Positions 35,359 through 44,966 of a stretch of DNA of 64,000 nucleotides are shown here, piece by piece (position 1 is the first letter of the stretch; the number at the start of each line of letters is the position of its first letter). The notes below the pieces were generated by a model that was not told the origin of the DNA, did no database searches, and saw nothing but the letters and a program-made list of their open reading frames with translations. The stretch is from Amycolatopsis balhimycina FH 1894 (GTDB lineage Bacteria; Actinomycetota; Actinomycetes; Mycobacteriales; Pseudonocardiaceae), in assembly GCF_000384295.1 (NCBI RefSeq), contig NZ_KB913037.1, forward strand, positions 5,824,822-5,888,821. Direction: 5' to 3'. A program made the translations under genes and the position numbers.

Positions 35359-36327
35359 TCAGAAGTCGCGGACGAGGAAGATCCTGCCGTGCAACGGGTC
35401 CGTGACCCACACCGTGCGCGTGCGCTGGTCGACGGCGACGGCGCCGGGGTTGATGCCCAGCGACAGCTCGCCGCTCAGCGTGCCGGCCGTGCCGTCGACC
35501 CGGCCGATCCCGTTCTGCCCGCCGTTGGTGTACACCGTGTTCGTGCCCTGGTGCACGGCCAGCGCGGACGATTCGCTGCGCAGCAGCACGGTCTTGCGCT
35601 CGGTGCGCGTCCCGGCGTCCACAATGGACATGTGGTGGATGCCGGAGTTCGCGACGTACACCGTGCCGCTGTCGTAGTGCACCGCGACACCGGTCGGATT
35701 GCGCCCGACCTTCACCGAAGCGACGAACTTCCCGGTGTCGATGGAGAAGACCTCGACCGAATCCGTGGTGGTGCTGGCGCAGTAGGCGAGCTTGCGGCCG
35801 GGGTCGACGCCGATCCCGGCGAGGCTCGGCTTCGGGCCCGGCACGAGCGCCACCAGCGTGCAGCTCACGCCGTCGAGCACGGCGAGCGTGCCGGTGCTGC
35901 CGCTGGCCGCGTAGACGCGGTCGGCCCGCTCGTCGACCGCGAGCGCCGACGCGCCGGCGCCCGCGCCGACGACGCTCACCAGGTCGTGGGTCCGGCCGTC
36001 CAGTACCACCACGGTGCCCGCCGGCGGGTTCGCGACGTAGACCCGGCCGGCCTTCGCGTCGACCGCGACGTCGCGGGGTTCGCCGCCGACGTGGAGCACC
36101 TCGTCGATCGACGCGCTACGGGGATCCACGACCGACACCGTCCCGGCCTGGGGATCGGTGACGTAGCCGAGGCCGGTGACAGGGTTCACCGCGACCCGGT
36201 CCGGCGCCCCGCCGAGGTCGATCGACCGGACGTCCTCCGCCCACGCGGACCCGGGCAGCGCGAGGACCCCGGCACCCGCTGTGACCAGCGTGAACAGGGT
36301 TCTCCGGCGTAGCACGCCACCGGGCAT
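35359..36327 (-). CDS. Exported YVTN/YncE-type beta-propeller protein
   Basis: 322 aa. N-terminus [20 protein letters not shown] with a twin-Arg pair and hydrophobic stretch ending LPGSAWA, so probably exported (Sec or Tat). The body is a series of about seven beta-propeller blades with repeats such as [41 protein letters not shown] and [19 protein letters not shown] (YVTN-like). No enzymatic motif is seen; these proteins usually act as binding or scaffold proteins at the cell surface. Confidence 0.8.
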   Translation of the reverse strand: MPGGVLRRRTLFTLVTAGAGVLALPGSAWAEDVRSIDLGGAPDRVAVNPVTGLGYVTDPQAGTVSVVDPRSASIDEVLHVGGEPRDVAVDAKAGRVYVANPPAGTVVVLDGRTHDLVSVVGAGAGASALAVDERADRVYAASGSTGTLAVLDGVSCTLVALVPGPKPSLAGIGVDPGRKLAYCASTTTDSVEVFSIDTGKFVASVKVGRNPTGVAVHYDSGTVYVANSGIHHMSIVDAGTRTERKTVLLRSESSALAVHQGTNTVYTNGGQNGIGRVDGTAGTLSGELSLGINPGAVAVDQRTRTVWVTDPLHGRIFLVRDF

Positions 36328-36482
36328 CGCCGCCGTCCTTTCGTCTTCCAGCCGCCTCCGCTCGTGATCGACTTCCTGCCGAGCGTAACCCGCGCCATCA
36401 CCACGTGAAGGAACTTCGCGTCCCCCGATCGCGTTGTTTCCACTGGGTAACCCACTTGGAGAGCGGACGGAGGCGAGCGCGC

Positions 36483-37334
36483 GTGCACGGGCACCAGAAC
36501 GGACTCAAGACGGCATTGCTGCTCGGCCTGCTGTCGGCGATCATCGTCGCGATCAGCGGGCTCTTCGGCCGGGGTGCCCTGGTCATCGGCCTGGTCATCG
36601 CCCTGGGCATGAACGCGTTCGCCTACTTCAACTCGGACAAGCTGGCGTTGCGCGCGATGCGGGCGCGTCCGGTGTCCGAGGTCGAGCAGCCCGCGATGTA
36701 CCGGATCGTGCGCGAGCTCGCGCACGTCGCCCGCCAGCCGATGCCGCAGCTCTACCTCAGCCCGACGGCCGCGCCCAACGCGTTCGCGACCGGCCGCAGC
36801 CCGCGCCACGCCGCGGTGTGCTGCACCACCGGCATCCTGGAGCTGCTGAACGAGCGTGAGCTGCGGGCGGTGCTCGGCCACGAGCTGTCCCACGTCTACA
36901 ACCGCGACATCCTCATTTCGTGCGTCGCCGGTGCGCTGGCCAGCTTGATCAGCGTGCTCGCGAACATCGCGCTGTTCTTCGGCGGCAACAACCGCGACGG
37001 CAGCCCGCTGGTCAGCCTGATGCTGATCTTCGTCGGGCCGATCGCGGCCGCCGTCATCCGGATGGGTGTCAGCCGATCGCGGGAGTACCAGGCCGACGCG
37101 TCCGGCGCGGAGCTGACCGGTGACCCGCTGGGCCTGGCCTCGGCGCTGCGGAAGCTGGAGGCCGGGACGCGGGCGCGGCCGCTGGTGGCGGAGCCGCAGC
37201 TGGTCTCGCAGTCCCACTTGATGATCGCGAACCCGTTCCGTCCGGGCGAGGGCCTCAGCAAGCTGTTCTCGACCCACCCGCCGATCGAGGACCGGATCCG
37301 CCGGCTCGAGGAGCTGGCCCGCCGCCAGTTCTAG
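36483..37334 (+). CDS. htpX: HtpX-like M48 membrane metalloprotease
   Basis: 283 aa from GTG 36483 (GGAGG upstream); upstream in-frame ATG 36405 is disfavoured. Two helices near the N-terminus, HELSH at residues 133-137 (zinc His pair and catalytic Glu), a further membrane hairpin ([20 protein letters not shown]) and [13 protein letters not shown] with the third zinc ligand Glu. It should degrade damaged membrane proteins, as HtpX does. The 3' end overlaps the convergent rmlA by 4 bases. Confidence 0.9.
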   Translation: MHGHQNGLKTALLLGLLSAIIVAISGLFGRGALVIGLVIALGMNAFAYFNSDKLALRAMRARPVSEVEQPAMYRIVRELAHVARQPMPQLYLSPTAAPNAFATGRSPRHAAVCCTTGILELLNERELRAVLGHELSHVYNRDILISCVAGALASLISVLANIALFFGGNNRDGSPLVSLMLIFVGPIAAAVIRMGVSRSREYQADASGAELTGDPLGLASALRKLEAGTRARPLVAEPQLVSQSHLMIANPFRPGEGLSKLFSTHPPIEDRIRRLEELARRQF

Positions 37335-38212
37335 GCGGTGGCTCCCGCCGCTGCGGCGACGGCCTTCACGTAGTCGCCGTAGCCGGACTTCGCCAGCTTC
37401 TCGCCCAGCGTGTAGCACTCGTCGGCGTCGATGAAGCCCATGCGCAGCGCGATCTCTTCGAGGCACGCGATGCGTACGCCGGTGCGGTGCTCCAGCACCT
37501 GCACGAACTGGCCCGCCTCGAGCAGCGAGTCGTGCGTGCCGGTGTCGAGCCAGGCGAACCCGCGGCTGAGCTCGACCAGCGTGGCGCGGTCCTGGCGCAG
37601 GTAGGTGAGGTTGACGTCGGTGATTTCGAGCTCACCGCGCGCCGACGGCGCCAGCGACCGGGCGATGTCGACGACCTGGTTGTCGTAGAAGTACAGCCCG
37701 GTGATCGCCTTGTTCGACCGCGGCTTCACCGGCTTTTCCTCGATGGTGATCAGCTTGCCGTCCGGACCGACCTCGCCGACGCCGTAGCGCTCGGGGTCCT
37801 TGACCGGGTAGCCGAACAGGACGCAGCCGTCGAGCTCGCGCACGGCCTGCTGCAGGCGGCCGGAGAAGCCCTGGCCGTAGAAGATGTTGTCGCCGAGCAC
37901 GAGCGCCACGTCGTCGTCGCCGATGAAGTCCGCGCCGATCACGAAGGCCTCGGCCAGGCCGTTCGGGCTGGGCTGCTCGGCGTAGGAGAACGAGACGCCG
38001 AACTGGTCGCCGTTGCCCAGCAGTTTGCGGAACATCGGGAGGTCGGTGGGGGTGGAGATGACGAGGATCTCGCGGATCCCGGCCAGCATCAGCACCGAGA
38101 TGGGGTAGTACACCATCGGCTTGTCGTAGACCGGGAGCAGCTGCTTCGACACCGCCTGGGTGATCGGGTGCAGGCGGGTCCCGCTGCCTCCGGCCAGCAC
38201 GATGCCCTTCAT
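37331..38212 (-). CDS. rmlA: Glucose-1-phosphate thymidylyltransferase
   Basis: 293 aa. [31 protein letters not shown] is the nucleotide-binding loop; [29 protein letters not shown] and [16 protein letters not shown] are all RmlA hallmarks. It makes dTDP-glucose, the entry point to rhamnose and other deoxy sugars. No rmlB, a full rmlC or rmlD is adjacent, so the pathway completion must be elsewhere or the RmlC-like gene at 25761 may contribute. Confidence 0.92.
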   Translation of the reverse strand: MKGIVLAGGSGTRLHPITQAVSKQLLPVYDKPMVYYPISVLMLAGIREILVISTPTDLPMFRKLLGNGDQFGVSFSYAEQPSPNGLAEAFVIGADFIGDDDVALVLGDNIFYGQGFSGRLQQAVRELDGCVLFGYPVKDPERYGVGEVGPDGKLITIEEKPVKPRSNKAITGLYFYDNQVVDIARSLAPSARGELEITDVNLTYLRQDRATLVELSRGFAWLDTGTHDSLLEAGQFVQVLEHRTGVRIACLEEIALRMGFIDADECYTLGEKLAKSGYGDYVKAVAAAAGATA

Positions 38213-38287
38213 GAACTGTCTCCCTCTCCTCGGCGACCTCGACCCGCCCCACCCTACGGGCCGGTCTGGTGTCCAAGTGAAGAATGG

Positions 38288-39424
38288 CTAGAAGGCCGGT
38301 CCCTTGCCGAAGTAGGCTCGGCAGCCGGCGTTGTCCTCGGTCGCGATCTCCAGCACGTTCCGGCCGTCGTCGACCGGCAGCAGCGTCGAGGAGTAGTTGG
38401 GGCAGAAGTTGTTCCAGATGCCGGTGATGTGCACGGGAGCGGGCAGCTCGTACCAGTGGCCGCTGCCGAAGTCGTCGTTCGCCAGCAGCACCTGGCCGTT
38501 CTGCGGCCGCGGCTTGCCCTTGGCGTCGGTGTAGATCTGCCCGACCATGACGATCCGCACACCGTTCGGGCCGCCGGGGAACAGCGTGATCGTCTGCGCG
38601 TGCTGGAAGTAGCCGCCGTCGGCGGTCTCGACCCGGGTGCCGGGGTCGGCGGGATCACCCCAGTTGGCGCCGTCGGGCGAGATCTTGAAGTACGGGTCGC
38701 AGTAGCGGTCGCGGAAGTTGCAGATCTCGTAGGCGAAGTAGTAGCGGCCGTCGGGCAGCCGCCGGATGATCGGCATGCCGGGCCGGACGCGGTCCGGCGG
38801 GATCGCCATGGTGAGCTGCTTGGTGCCCCAGGTCACGCCGTCGGTCGAGGCGACCCGGTTGAGCACCTGCGCGTACTTCGGCGCCTGCGTCTCGTCGGCG
38901 AAGTGGAGCCACAGCGTGCCGCCGGCGTCGACGGTGAACTCCGGCTCCCAGATGCCGTCGATGTTGTGCGACCGCGCGGCCTCGGACAGGAAGGTCCACG
39001 AGCGGCCGCCGTCCCGGCTGGCCCAGACCCGGATCCCGACGCGGCGCCGCGGCCCGGCGTCCTGCCGGTAGGACGCAGCCCACAGCAGCGTGCCGGCCCG
39101 GAGCTTGCCGACGCGCTGCGGCAGCTCGTAGACGGTTCCGCAGCACATGCCGGACCAGCCCTCGTCGTCGTGGATCTCGCCGATCTCGTGGAACGACTCG
39201 CCCTCGTCGGTGCTCTCCAGGACCGGGGTGAACTTGCCACCGGCGTCTTCGCTGGACAGCGTGGCGATGATGCGCCCGCGGCCGACGACGGAGTGCTCGA
39301 GCCGGATCAGCCGCGCGTAGGCGCCGAAGCCGGGCACGAGCTGCCGGCGCTCGGCGGCGTTCGCCGGCGTCAGCATCGCCGCGACGGAGGTGAGCGTCAG
39401 CACGAAGACGAGCAAGCGGCGCAT
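38288..39424 (-). CDS. Secreted sialidase-fold (BNR-repeat) protein, possibly exo-arabinanase-like
   Basis: 378 aa from ATG 39424 (AAAGGGG upstream); a longer frame starting 39562 is not used. A signal peptide (MRRLLVFVLTLTSVAAMLTPANA) precedes a six-bladed sialidase-like fold: Asp-box repeats STDEGESFHE and ASRDGGRSWTF, with YYFAYEICNFRDRYCDPYFK and NFCPNYSSTLLP carrying many aromatic residues. Cys pairs suggest disulfides. The sialidase superfamily includes GH33 and GH93 exo-arabinanases; the full Arg triad of sialidases is not obvious, so a GH93-like or binding role is possible. Confidence 0.7.
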   Translation of the reverse strand: MRRLLVFVLTLTSVAAMLTPANAAERRQLVPGFGAYARLIRLEHSVVGRGRIIATLSSEDAGGKFTPVLESTDEGESFHEIGEIHDDEGWSGMCCGTVYELPQRVGKLRAGTLLWAASYRQDAGPRRRVGIRVWASRDGGRSWTFLSEAARSHNIDGIWEPEFTVDAGGTLWLHFADETQAPKYAQVLNRVASTDGVTWGTKQLTMAIPPDRVRPGMPIIRRLPDGRYYFAYEICNFRDRYCDPYFKISPDGANWGDPADPGTRVETADGGYFQHAQTITLFPGGPNGVRIVMVGQIYTDAKGKPRPQNGQVLLANDDFGSGHWYELPAPVHITGIWNNFCPNYSSTLLPVDDGRNVLEIATEDNAGCRAYFGKGPAF

Positions 39425-39596
39425 CGTTGACCCCTTTCCACGCGGTGACGGCGCGATTACAACACGCAGCCGGCGGGGTTGGGCGGGAGTCACGCGGCCC
39501 ATTCGCGCGTTCGGGTGACGGATCATGCGGTAACGCTCCGGCAAAGGTCGCCGAAAGATCACGGGAGGGGCCAGTGGCGGGTCCCGAGGGGGAACG

Positions 39597-40265
39597 ATGA
39601 AATTCAGGCTGTCCTGGTTGCTGCTCGTGGTGCTGACCTCGGCGTGCGCGCCCGCCGGCGGCTACGGCGAGATCCTCGAAAGGCCGTCCGGCCATCCGGC
39701 CGCGACGGTTCCCCTCACCACACCGCCCAGGCCGGCCCCACGCGACCTGCCGGCCGAAACGCACACGGGCAAGGGCAGCGGCGAGTTCACCACGAGCTGG
39801 CCCGCCGATCAGCTGGGCTTCTTCACGTTCGACTGCCCGAAGTGCTCGGGCAACGTGCTGATCGACACGGACGGCGGCGAGGACGGCCTGGTCAACGCGA
39901 TCGGCGCGTACAAGGGCACGACGTGGCTGAACACGTACCCGGACCGGCCGACGAGGACGGTGACGATCCGCGCGACCGCCGCATGGACGGCGACGATCGC
40001 GGACCACCGGAGCTTGACGACAGCGGAGAGCGGCAAGCCGGCGAAAGGCACGGGCGACGCGGTCCTGAAGCTCCCGGCCGGGGTGACACGCGTCCAGTTC
40101 GCGGCGAAGACGCCCAACAACGTCGCGCTGTGGGTGATCTCCCCGGAGAAGCGCGACCTCCTGGTCAACGAGATCGGCGACACCCAGGTGGAATGCGACG
40201 TCCGCGGTCCGGCCCTGCTGAGGGTGGACGGCTACGAGGCGAGCTGGACGCTGACGCCGTCCTGA
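39597..40265 (+). CDS. Uncharacterised lipoprotein
   Basis: 222 aa. Signal peptide with lipobox TSAC (lipid Cys17 in LLLVVLTSAC). The mature part has a Pro/Thr linker, then a predicted beta-rich domain (FTFDCPKCSGNVLIDTDGG, VTIRATAAWTATIAD, VQFAAKTPNNVALWVISPEKRDLLVNEI) with a likely disulfide between the Cys residues. No family is recognised. A strong 12-base hairpin follows its stop and serves it and the convergent yajQ. Confidence 0.7.
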   Translation: MKFRLSWLLLVVLTSACAPAGGYGEILERPSGHPAATVPLTTPPRPAPRDLPAETHTGKGSGEFTTSWPADQLGFFTFDCPKCSGNVLIDTDGGEDGLVNAIGAYKGTTWLNTYPDRPTRTVTIRATAAWTATIADHRSLTTAESGKPAKGTGDAVLKLPAGVTRVQFAAKTPNNVALWVISPEKRDLLVNEIGDTQVECDVRGPALLRVDGYEASWTLTPS

Positions 40266-40292
40266 GCGGGCACCCGGAGCCCGGGTGCCCGC
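40266..40292. terminator. Bidirectional terminator between the lipoprotein and yajQ
   Basis: Perfect 12-base arms GCGGGCACCCGG / CCGGGTGCCCGC with a 3-base loop, between two convergent genes. Confidence 0.75.
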
Positions 40293-40299
40293 GGCGGCG

Positions 40300-40791
40300 T
40301 CACCGGTAGTTGGTGAACTGCAGCGCGATCTCGAAGTCCTTGCCCTTCAGCAGGGCGATGACCTCCTGCAGCTGGTCCTTCTTCTTGCCCGAGACCCGCA
40401 GCTGGTCGCCCTGGATCTGGGCCTGCACGCCCTTCGGGCCCTCGTCGCGGATGAACTTGGCGATCTGCTTCGCCTTGTCCGAGGCGATGCCCTGGAGGAT
40501 CTTGCCCGAGACCTTGTAGATCTTGCCCGACAGCGCCGGCTCGTCGGCTTCGAAGGCCTTCAGCGAGATGCTGCGCTTGATCAGCTTCTCCTTGAACACC
40601 TCCACCGCGGCCAGCGCGCGCTCCTCGGTCTCGGATTCGATCGTGACCGCCTCCTCACCGGCCCAGCTGATCGCCGTACCCGTGCCGCGGAAGTCGAACC
40701 GCGTCCCGAGCTCCTTGCTCGCCTGGTTCAGCGCGTTGTCCACCTCCTGGCGGTCGACCTTGCTCACGACGTCGAAAGAGGGATCCGCCAC
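40300..40791 (-). CDS. yajQ: YajQ family nucleotide-binding protein
   Basis: 163 aa, the usual length. Starts [22 protein letters not shown], with [34 protein letters not shown] and [20 protein letters not shown] stretches typical of the two tandem YajQ domains. Family members bind nucleotides (c-di-GMP in some gram-negatives); its actinobacterial partner is unknown. It lies convergent with the lipoprotein and upstream of tRNA-Tyr. Confidence 0.92.
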   Translation of the reverse strand: MADPSFDVVSKVDRQEVDNALNQASKELGTRFDFRGTGTAISWAGEEAVTIESETEERALAAVEVFKEKLIKRSISLKAFEADEPALSGKIYKVSGKILQGIASDKAKQIAKFIRDEGPKGVQAQIQGDQLRVSGKKKDQLQEVIALLKGKDFEIALQFTNYR

Positions 40792-40863
40792 GTGTCCTCA
40801 CACCTCGTACTCGCTAGTCAGGGGCCACCCAGCCTAGCCCCCACCGGGGGATGGGTATCCCGG

Positions 40864-40894
40864 TTGACCCCCACCGAGGACCCTTGGGTAAGCT
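40864..40894 (+). promoter_or_regulatory. Likely promoter of tRNA-Tyr
   Basis: TTGACC (40864-40869) and TAAGCT (40889-40894), 19 bases apart, ending 26 bases before the tRNA. Confidence 0.5.
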
Positions 40895-40920
40895 TCTCCC
40901 CGGCCGGTACGACCGGCCTG

Positions 40921-41003
40921 GGCGGGTTACCCGAGTGGCCAAAGGGGACTGGCTGTAAACCAGTTGGCTTATGCCTACGGGGGTTCGAATCCCTCACCCG
41001 CCA
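40921..41003 (+). tRNA. tRNA-Tyr (GTA)
   Basis: 83 nt, class II with a long variable arm. Acceptor GGCGGGT/ACCCGCC, discriminator A, anticodon loop CTGTAAA (GTA) on stem ACTGG/CCAGT, T-loop TTCGAAT. CCA is not encoded. Confidence 0.97.
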
Positions 41004-41015
41004 CCCTCGTTCGTC

Positions 41016-41052
41016 GAGAGCCCTGTCTGCGGAAAGCGCAGACAGGGCTCTC
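41016..41052 (+). terminator. Terminator of tRNA-Tyr
   Basis: 16-base perfect arms (GAGAGCCCTGTCTGCG and complement at 41037-41052) with a 5-base loop, 12 bases after the tRNA. Confidence 0.75.
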
Positions 41053-41571
41053 TTCGTTGTGTCCTTTGGGGGTCGAATCCCCAAGCCCCCGCCAAGGGGC
41101 TCCGCCCTCTGGACCCCCGGCCGTGGTCGCCCTGGTGGGCAAGTGCCTGTTTCACTGTGGGAACCGTCGCTCAAATGGACTAGGCGATTTCGCAGTCGGG
41201 TGCGGTTAATTCGGCGATTGGCTCCGGGTGGTGATGGTGACGTATTTCCGGCGTCTTGTCCTCGAGCTCGTGTGGTTCGATTCGTTGGTTGTTCTTGGCG
41301 CGGTTGGTGTCGATTTTCGCTGGTGACTGCAGGTAACGGGGCTGTTCGTCGGCTATGTGTTATTTGGGGGATATCGTCTGGTGATCCGCTGGTTGTCCGG
41401 TGGATCGACGATTCGGATGGCTTCGATGGACAATTCGGCCGAAGGCTCGTTCGGCCTTTCGACCTTATTTCTGAAACGTACCTGATCGCGCGTAACAGCT
41501 TTCTTGAGCGACTCGACCCCAGTTCGGGGTGCAGGGCTTCCGGGGAATTCACCGAGCCGTTGGAGGAGCAC
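41053..41571. other. Gene-free interval between tRNA-Tyr and a methyltransferase gene
   Basis: No gene, integrase or transposase reads through it. 41096-41118 looks like a diverged copy of the palindromic repeat seen at 51060 (GGGGCTCCGCC then GGACCCCC). From about 41200 to 41450 the plus strand is G/T-rich and clearly lower in GC than the surroundings, with ATATC and TATTT stretches. Two reading frames that cross it are chance; nothing else is recognised. Confidence 0.5.
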
Positions 41572-42396
41572 ATGTCCACTACCGCGACGTTGCGACCCGT
41601 CCGTGAGGAACTGGTCCGGGTGCAGTACGCCGAGCCCGCGCTCGTCGCCGGCTACGCGAACGACCACGCCGGATGGGGACCCACCGCGCGCTACCACCAT
41701 TCGCGGCGCCACGCCATCGACCAGGTCCTCGACGGCTGCCCCGGCGGCGACCTGCTCGACGTCGGCTGCGGGCCGGGGATGATGGTGCGCCACCTGCTCG
41801 ACACGCGGCGTGGCGACTTCCGCATCACCGCGTGCGACCAGTCCCCGGCGATGGTCGACGCCGTCGCGGCGCGGGCCGGCACCGAGGTGCGGCTGTCCGT
41901 CGGGGACATCCAGGAGATGCCGTTCGCCGACCGGCAGTTCGACGTCGTCCTCGCCATGGGCGTCCTCGAGTACACCGACGCAGCGCTCGCCCTGCACGAA
42001 GTCGCCCGCGTCGCGCGGCCCGGCGGGCTCGTCGTGACGACGATGCTGAACCCCAAGAGCCCGTACCGGCTCTTCGAATGGGGCGTCTTCTGGCCCGCCC
42101 GCCGGACCCTCGGCGCACTGGAACGCGCCGTCGGTGTCCCGCCGTCGAGACGGCACGGCGCCCGCCGCACCGGGATCGTCGCGCTCACCCCGCGGCGCCT
42201 GCGGGAACTCCTGTGGCGCGCGGGCCTGCAACCGGAGGAGGTCATCGCCTACGACGTCACCGCGTCGGTGCCGCCGTTCGACCGCCTGGTCCGCCGCTGG
42301 GACCGCTCGTGGCGCGCGCACCCGGAGACGACGATCGCCCGCGGCGCGAAGCGCTGGCTCGGCACCGGGTACCTGATCGCCGCCCGGCGGCTCTGA
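41572..42396 (+). CDS. Class I SAM-dependent methyltransferase
   Basis: 274 aa from ATG 41572 (GGAGGA upstream). SAM site LLDVGCGPGMMVRHLL (about residues 58-75), ACDQSPAMVDAVAAR, DIQEMPFADRQFDVVLAMGVLEY and VARPGGLVVTTMLNP, an ordinary UbiE/Methyltransf_11 pattern. The C-terminal half (MTSVPPFDRLVRRW...) has no further motif. A small-molecule or lipid substrate is likely. It is preceded by the gene-free interval and followed by a bidirectional terminator; no operon partner. Confidence 0.82.
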   Translation: MSTTATLRPVREELVRVQYAEPALVAGYANDHAGWGPTARYHHSRRHAIDQVLDGCPGGDLLDVGCGPGMMVRHLLDTRRGDFRITACDQSPAMVDAVAARAGTEVRLSVGDIQEMPFADRQFDVVLAMGVLEYTDAALALHEVARVARPGGLVVTTMLNPKSPYRLFEWGVFWPARRTLGALERAVGVPPSRRHGARRTGIVALTPRRLRELLWRAGLQPEEVIAYDVTASVPPFDRLVRRWDRSWRAHPETTIARGAKRWLGTGYLIAARRL

Positions 42397-42402
42397 ACGC
42401 GA

Positions 42403-42443
42403 AGAACGGCCGGTTTCCGCGGGGACGGGAAACCGGCCGTTCT
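42403..42443. terminator. Bidirectional terminator between the methyltransferase and lon
   Basis: Perfect 16-base arms (AGAACGGCCGGTTTCC and complement at 42428-42443) with a 9-base loop between convergent genes. Confidence 0.8.
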
Positions 42444-42463
42444 CCAGGTGGCGGCGCTCGGGG

Positions 42464-44866
42464 TTACGCCGCCTGGGGAACCGGCGTCGAAGCCGGGGTC
42501 AGGGCGAGGTCCAGGACCTCGCGGACGTTCGCCACCGCGTGGACGTCCAGCTGGGCGAGCACCTCGGCCGGGACGTCGTCGAGGTCCGGCTCGTTGCGCT
42601 GCGGGATGATCACCGTCTTCATCCCCGCGCGGTGCGCGGCCAGCAGCTTCTGCTTGACGCCACCGATCGGCAGCACCCGGCCGGTCAGCGACACCTCGCC
42701 GGTCATCGCGACGTCCGCGCGGACCACGCGGCCGGAGAGCAGCGACGCCAGCGCCGTCGTCATCGTGACGCCCGCCGACGGCCCGTCCTTCGGGACCGCG
42801 CCCGCCGGGACGTGCACGTGGATGCCGCGGTTCTTCAGGTCACCGACCGGCAGCTCCAGCTCCGCGCCGTGCGAACGCAGGTAGGACAGCGCGATCTGCA
42901 CCGACTCCTTCATCACGTCGCCGAGCTGACCGGTCAGCTGCAGCCCGGACGCGCCGGACTCCTGGTCCGCCAGCGACGCCTCGATGTAGAGGACGTCACC
43001 GCCGGCCCCCGTCACCGCCAGGCCGGTCGCCACGCCCGGGGTCGCCGTGCGCTGGGTCGACGCCGGCAGCGACGACTCCGGGATGTGCCGGGGCCGGCCG
43101 AGGTACGTGTCCAGATCAGCGGCGTCCACCGTCAGCGGCAGCGCGACCTCGTCCAAAGCCACCTTCGTCGCGATCTTCCGCAGCACCTTCGCGATCGTCC
43201 GGTTCGCGTCGCGCACACCCGCCTCACGGGTGTACTCGGCGGCGATCCGGCTGAACGCGGCGTCCGTCAGGACGACGTCCGAAGTGGCCAGTCCGGCGCG
43301 CTCCAGCTCGCGGGGGAGCAGGTGGTCGCGGGCGATGGTGACCTTCTCGTGCTCGGTGTAGCCGTCCAGCGTGACGAGCTCCATGCGGTCCAGCAGCGGG
43401 CCGGGGATGGTCTCGAGCGCGTTGGCCGTCGCCAGGAACACGACGTCGGACAGGTCCAGCTCGACCTCGAGGTAGTGGTCGCGGAACGTGTGGTTCTGCT
43501 CCGGGTCCAGCACTTCGAGCAGCGCCGCGGTCGGGTCGCCGCGGTAGTCGGCGCCGACCTTGTCGATCTCGTCGAGCAGCACGACCGGGTTCATCGAGCC
43601 GGCTTCCTTGATGGCGCGGACGATCCGGCCGGGCAGCGCGCCGACGTAGGTGCGGCGGTGGCCGCGGATCTCCGCTTCGTCGCGGATGCCGCCGAGGGCG
43701 ACCCGGACGAACTGGCGGCCCATGGCCTTCGCGACGGACTCACCCAGCGACGTCTTGCCGACCCCGGGAGGGCCCGCGAGGGCGAGCACCGCGCCGGAAC
43801 GCCGTCCGCCGACCGGGCCGAGACCCGATTCCGCGCGACGCTTGCGCACGGCCAGGTACTCGATGATGCGTTCCTTGACGTCGTCGAGGCCGGCGTGGTC
43901 GGCGTCCAGGACGGCCCGCGCCGCGGCGATGTCGTAGACGTCCTCGGTGCGCTCGTTCCAGGGCAGCTCCAGGACGGTGTCCAGCCAGGTGCGGATCCAG
44001 CCGCCTTCGGGGGACTGCTCGGACGTGCGGTCCAGCTTGTCCACTTCGGACAGTGCGGCCTTCTTCACGTGCTCGGGCAGGTCGGCGGCTTCGACGCGGG
44101 CGCGGTAGTCGTCGTCCTGCGCGGTGCCGTCGAGCTCGCCGAGCTCCTTGCGGATGGCTTCGAGCTGGCGGCGCAGCAGGAATTCCTTCTGCTGCTTCTC
44201 CATGCCCTCGGCGACGTCCTTGCGGATCGTGTCGGTCACCTCGAGCTCGGCGAGGTACTCCTTGCTCCACTCGAGCGCCTTCTCGAGGCGGGCGCTGACG
44301 TCCAATGTGGACAGCAGCTCGAGCTTCTGGCCGGTGTCGAGGTACGGCGCGTTGCCGGACAGGTCGGCGACCGCGGACGGCTCTTCGACCTGCTGGACGG
44401 CGTCGATCAGCTGCCAGCCGCCGCGCTGCTGGAGGATCGACATGACGACGGCCTTGTACTCGGCCGCGAGCTGCGCGGTCCGGTCGTTCGTGGTTTCGGG
44501 GGCGTCCTCGGCGTGCACCCAGCGGGCGGCGCCGGGGCCGTCGGCGATCCGGCCGACGAGCGCGCGGCCGGTGCCGCGCAGCAGGACGGCGGCCTTGCCG
44601 CCGGGCACGCGGCCGATGCGCTCGACCGTCGCGACGGTGCCGAATTCGGCGTACTCGCCGTGGACGCGCGGGACGATCAGGACTTCGGCTTTGGTGGCCG
44701 CGGAAGAGCGGATGCCGGGGAAGGACGCCTGGCTCGGCGTCTTGGCCTGGGCGGACTCCACCGCTGCCCGCGTCTCGGTGTCGGTCAGGTCGAGCGGGAC
44801 GACCATGCCCGGCAGCACGACGTCGTCATCGAGCGGGAGCACGGGCAGGAGGCGGGTGTCGGACAT
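42464..44866 (-). CDS. lon: ATP-dependent Lon protease
   Basis: 800 aa from ATG 44866, with GAGGAG five bases upstream. N-terminal substrate domain; AAA+ domain with Walker A GPPGVGKTSLGES and Walker B VVLLDEIDKV; C-terminal protease domain with Ser697 in KDGPSAGV and Lys740 in GGVKQKLLAAHRAG, 43 residues apart as in E. coli Lon (Ser679/Lys722). It degrades misfolded and regulatory proteins in the cytoplasm. A HAIR-like operator lies just upstream, fitting heat-shock control by HspR as in Streptomyces. Confidence 0.95.
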   Translation of the reverse strand: MSDTRLLPVLPLDDDVVLPGMVVPLDLTDTETRAAVESAQAKTPSQASFPGIRSSAATKAEVLIVPRVHGEYAEFGTVATVERIGRVPGGKAAVLLRGTGRALVGRIADGPGAARWVHAEDAPETTNDRTAQLAAEYKAVVMSILQQRGGWQLIDAVQQVEEPSAVADLSGNAPYLDTGQKLELLSTLDVSARLEKALEWSKEYLAELEVTDTIRKDVAEGMEKQQKEFLLRRQLEAIRKELGELDGTAQDDDYRARVEAADLPEHVKKAALSEVDKLDRTSEQSPEGGWIRTWLDTVLELPWNERTEDVYDIAAARAVLDADHAGLDDVKERIIEYLAVRKRRAESGLGPVGGRRSGAVLALAGPPGVGKTSLGESVAKAMGRQFVRVALGGIRDEAEIRGHRRTYVGALPGRIVRAIKEAGSMNPVVLLDEIDKVGADYRGDPTAALLEVLDPEQNHTFRDHYLEVELDLSDVVFLATANALETIPGPLLDRMELVTLDGYTEHEKVTIARDHLLPRELERAGLATSDVVLTDAAFSRIAAEYTREAGVRDANRTIAKVLRKIATKVALDEVALPLTVDAADLDTYLGRPRHIPESSLPASTQRTATPGVATGLAVTGAGGDVLYIEASLADQESGASGLQLTGQLGDVMKESVQIALSYLRSHGAELELPVGDLKNRGIHVHVPAGAVPKDGPSAGVTMTTALASLLSGRVVRADVAMTGEVSLTGRVLPIGGVKQKLLAAHRAGMKTVIIPQRNEPDLDDVPAEVLAQLDVHAVANVREVLDLALTPASTPVPQAA

Positions 44867-44882
44867 GTGCACTCCTCGTGTA

Positions 44883-44903
44883 GTTGAGTCTGCCTAGCTC
44901 AAC
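44883..44903. promoter_or_regulatory. HAIR-like operator (HspR) upstream of lon
   Basis: GTTGAGT-N7-GCTCAAC, close to the HAIR consensus CTTGAGT-N7-ACTCAAG bound by the heat-shock repressor HspR, 17-37 bases before the lon start. Confidence 0.7.
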
Positions 44904-44966
44904 TCTCCGATGGGCATGTTTGTTTCCCCAAGCGCGTTCGCCCACAGCGATCAAGAAAAGTGCAGG

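Noticed and set aside
41096..41118. Full copy of the palindromic repeat after tRNA-Tyr
   Set aside because: Only a diverged core (GGGGCTCCGCC, GGACCCCC) is present; too short and altered to count as a copy.
40921..41571. Integrated prophage or element at tRNA-Tyr
   Set aside because: No integrase, recombinase, direct repeat of the tRNA end or phage gene is found.
40285..42396. 703-codon plus-strand frame spanning yajQ, tRNA-Tyr and the methyltransferase
   Set aside because: It reads through a tRNA and its terminator; only its last part (from 41572) has a start, RBS and family match.
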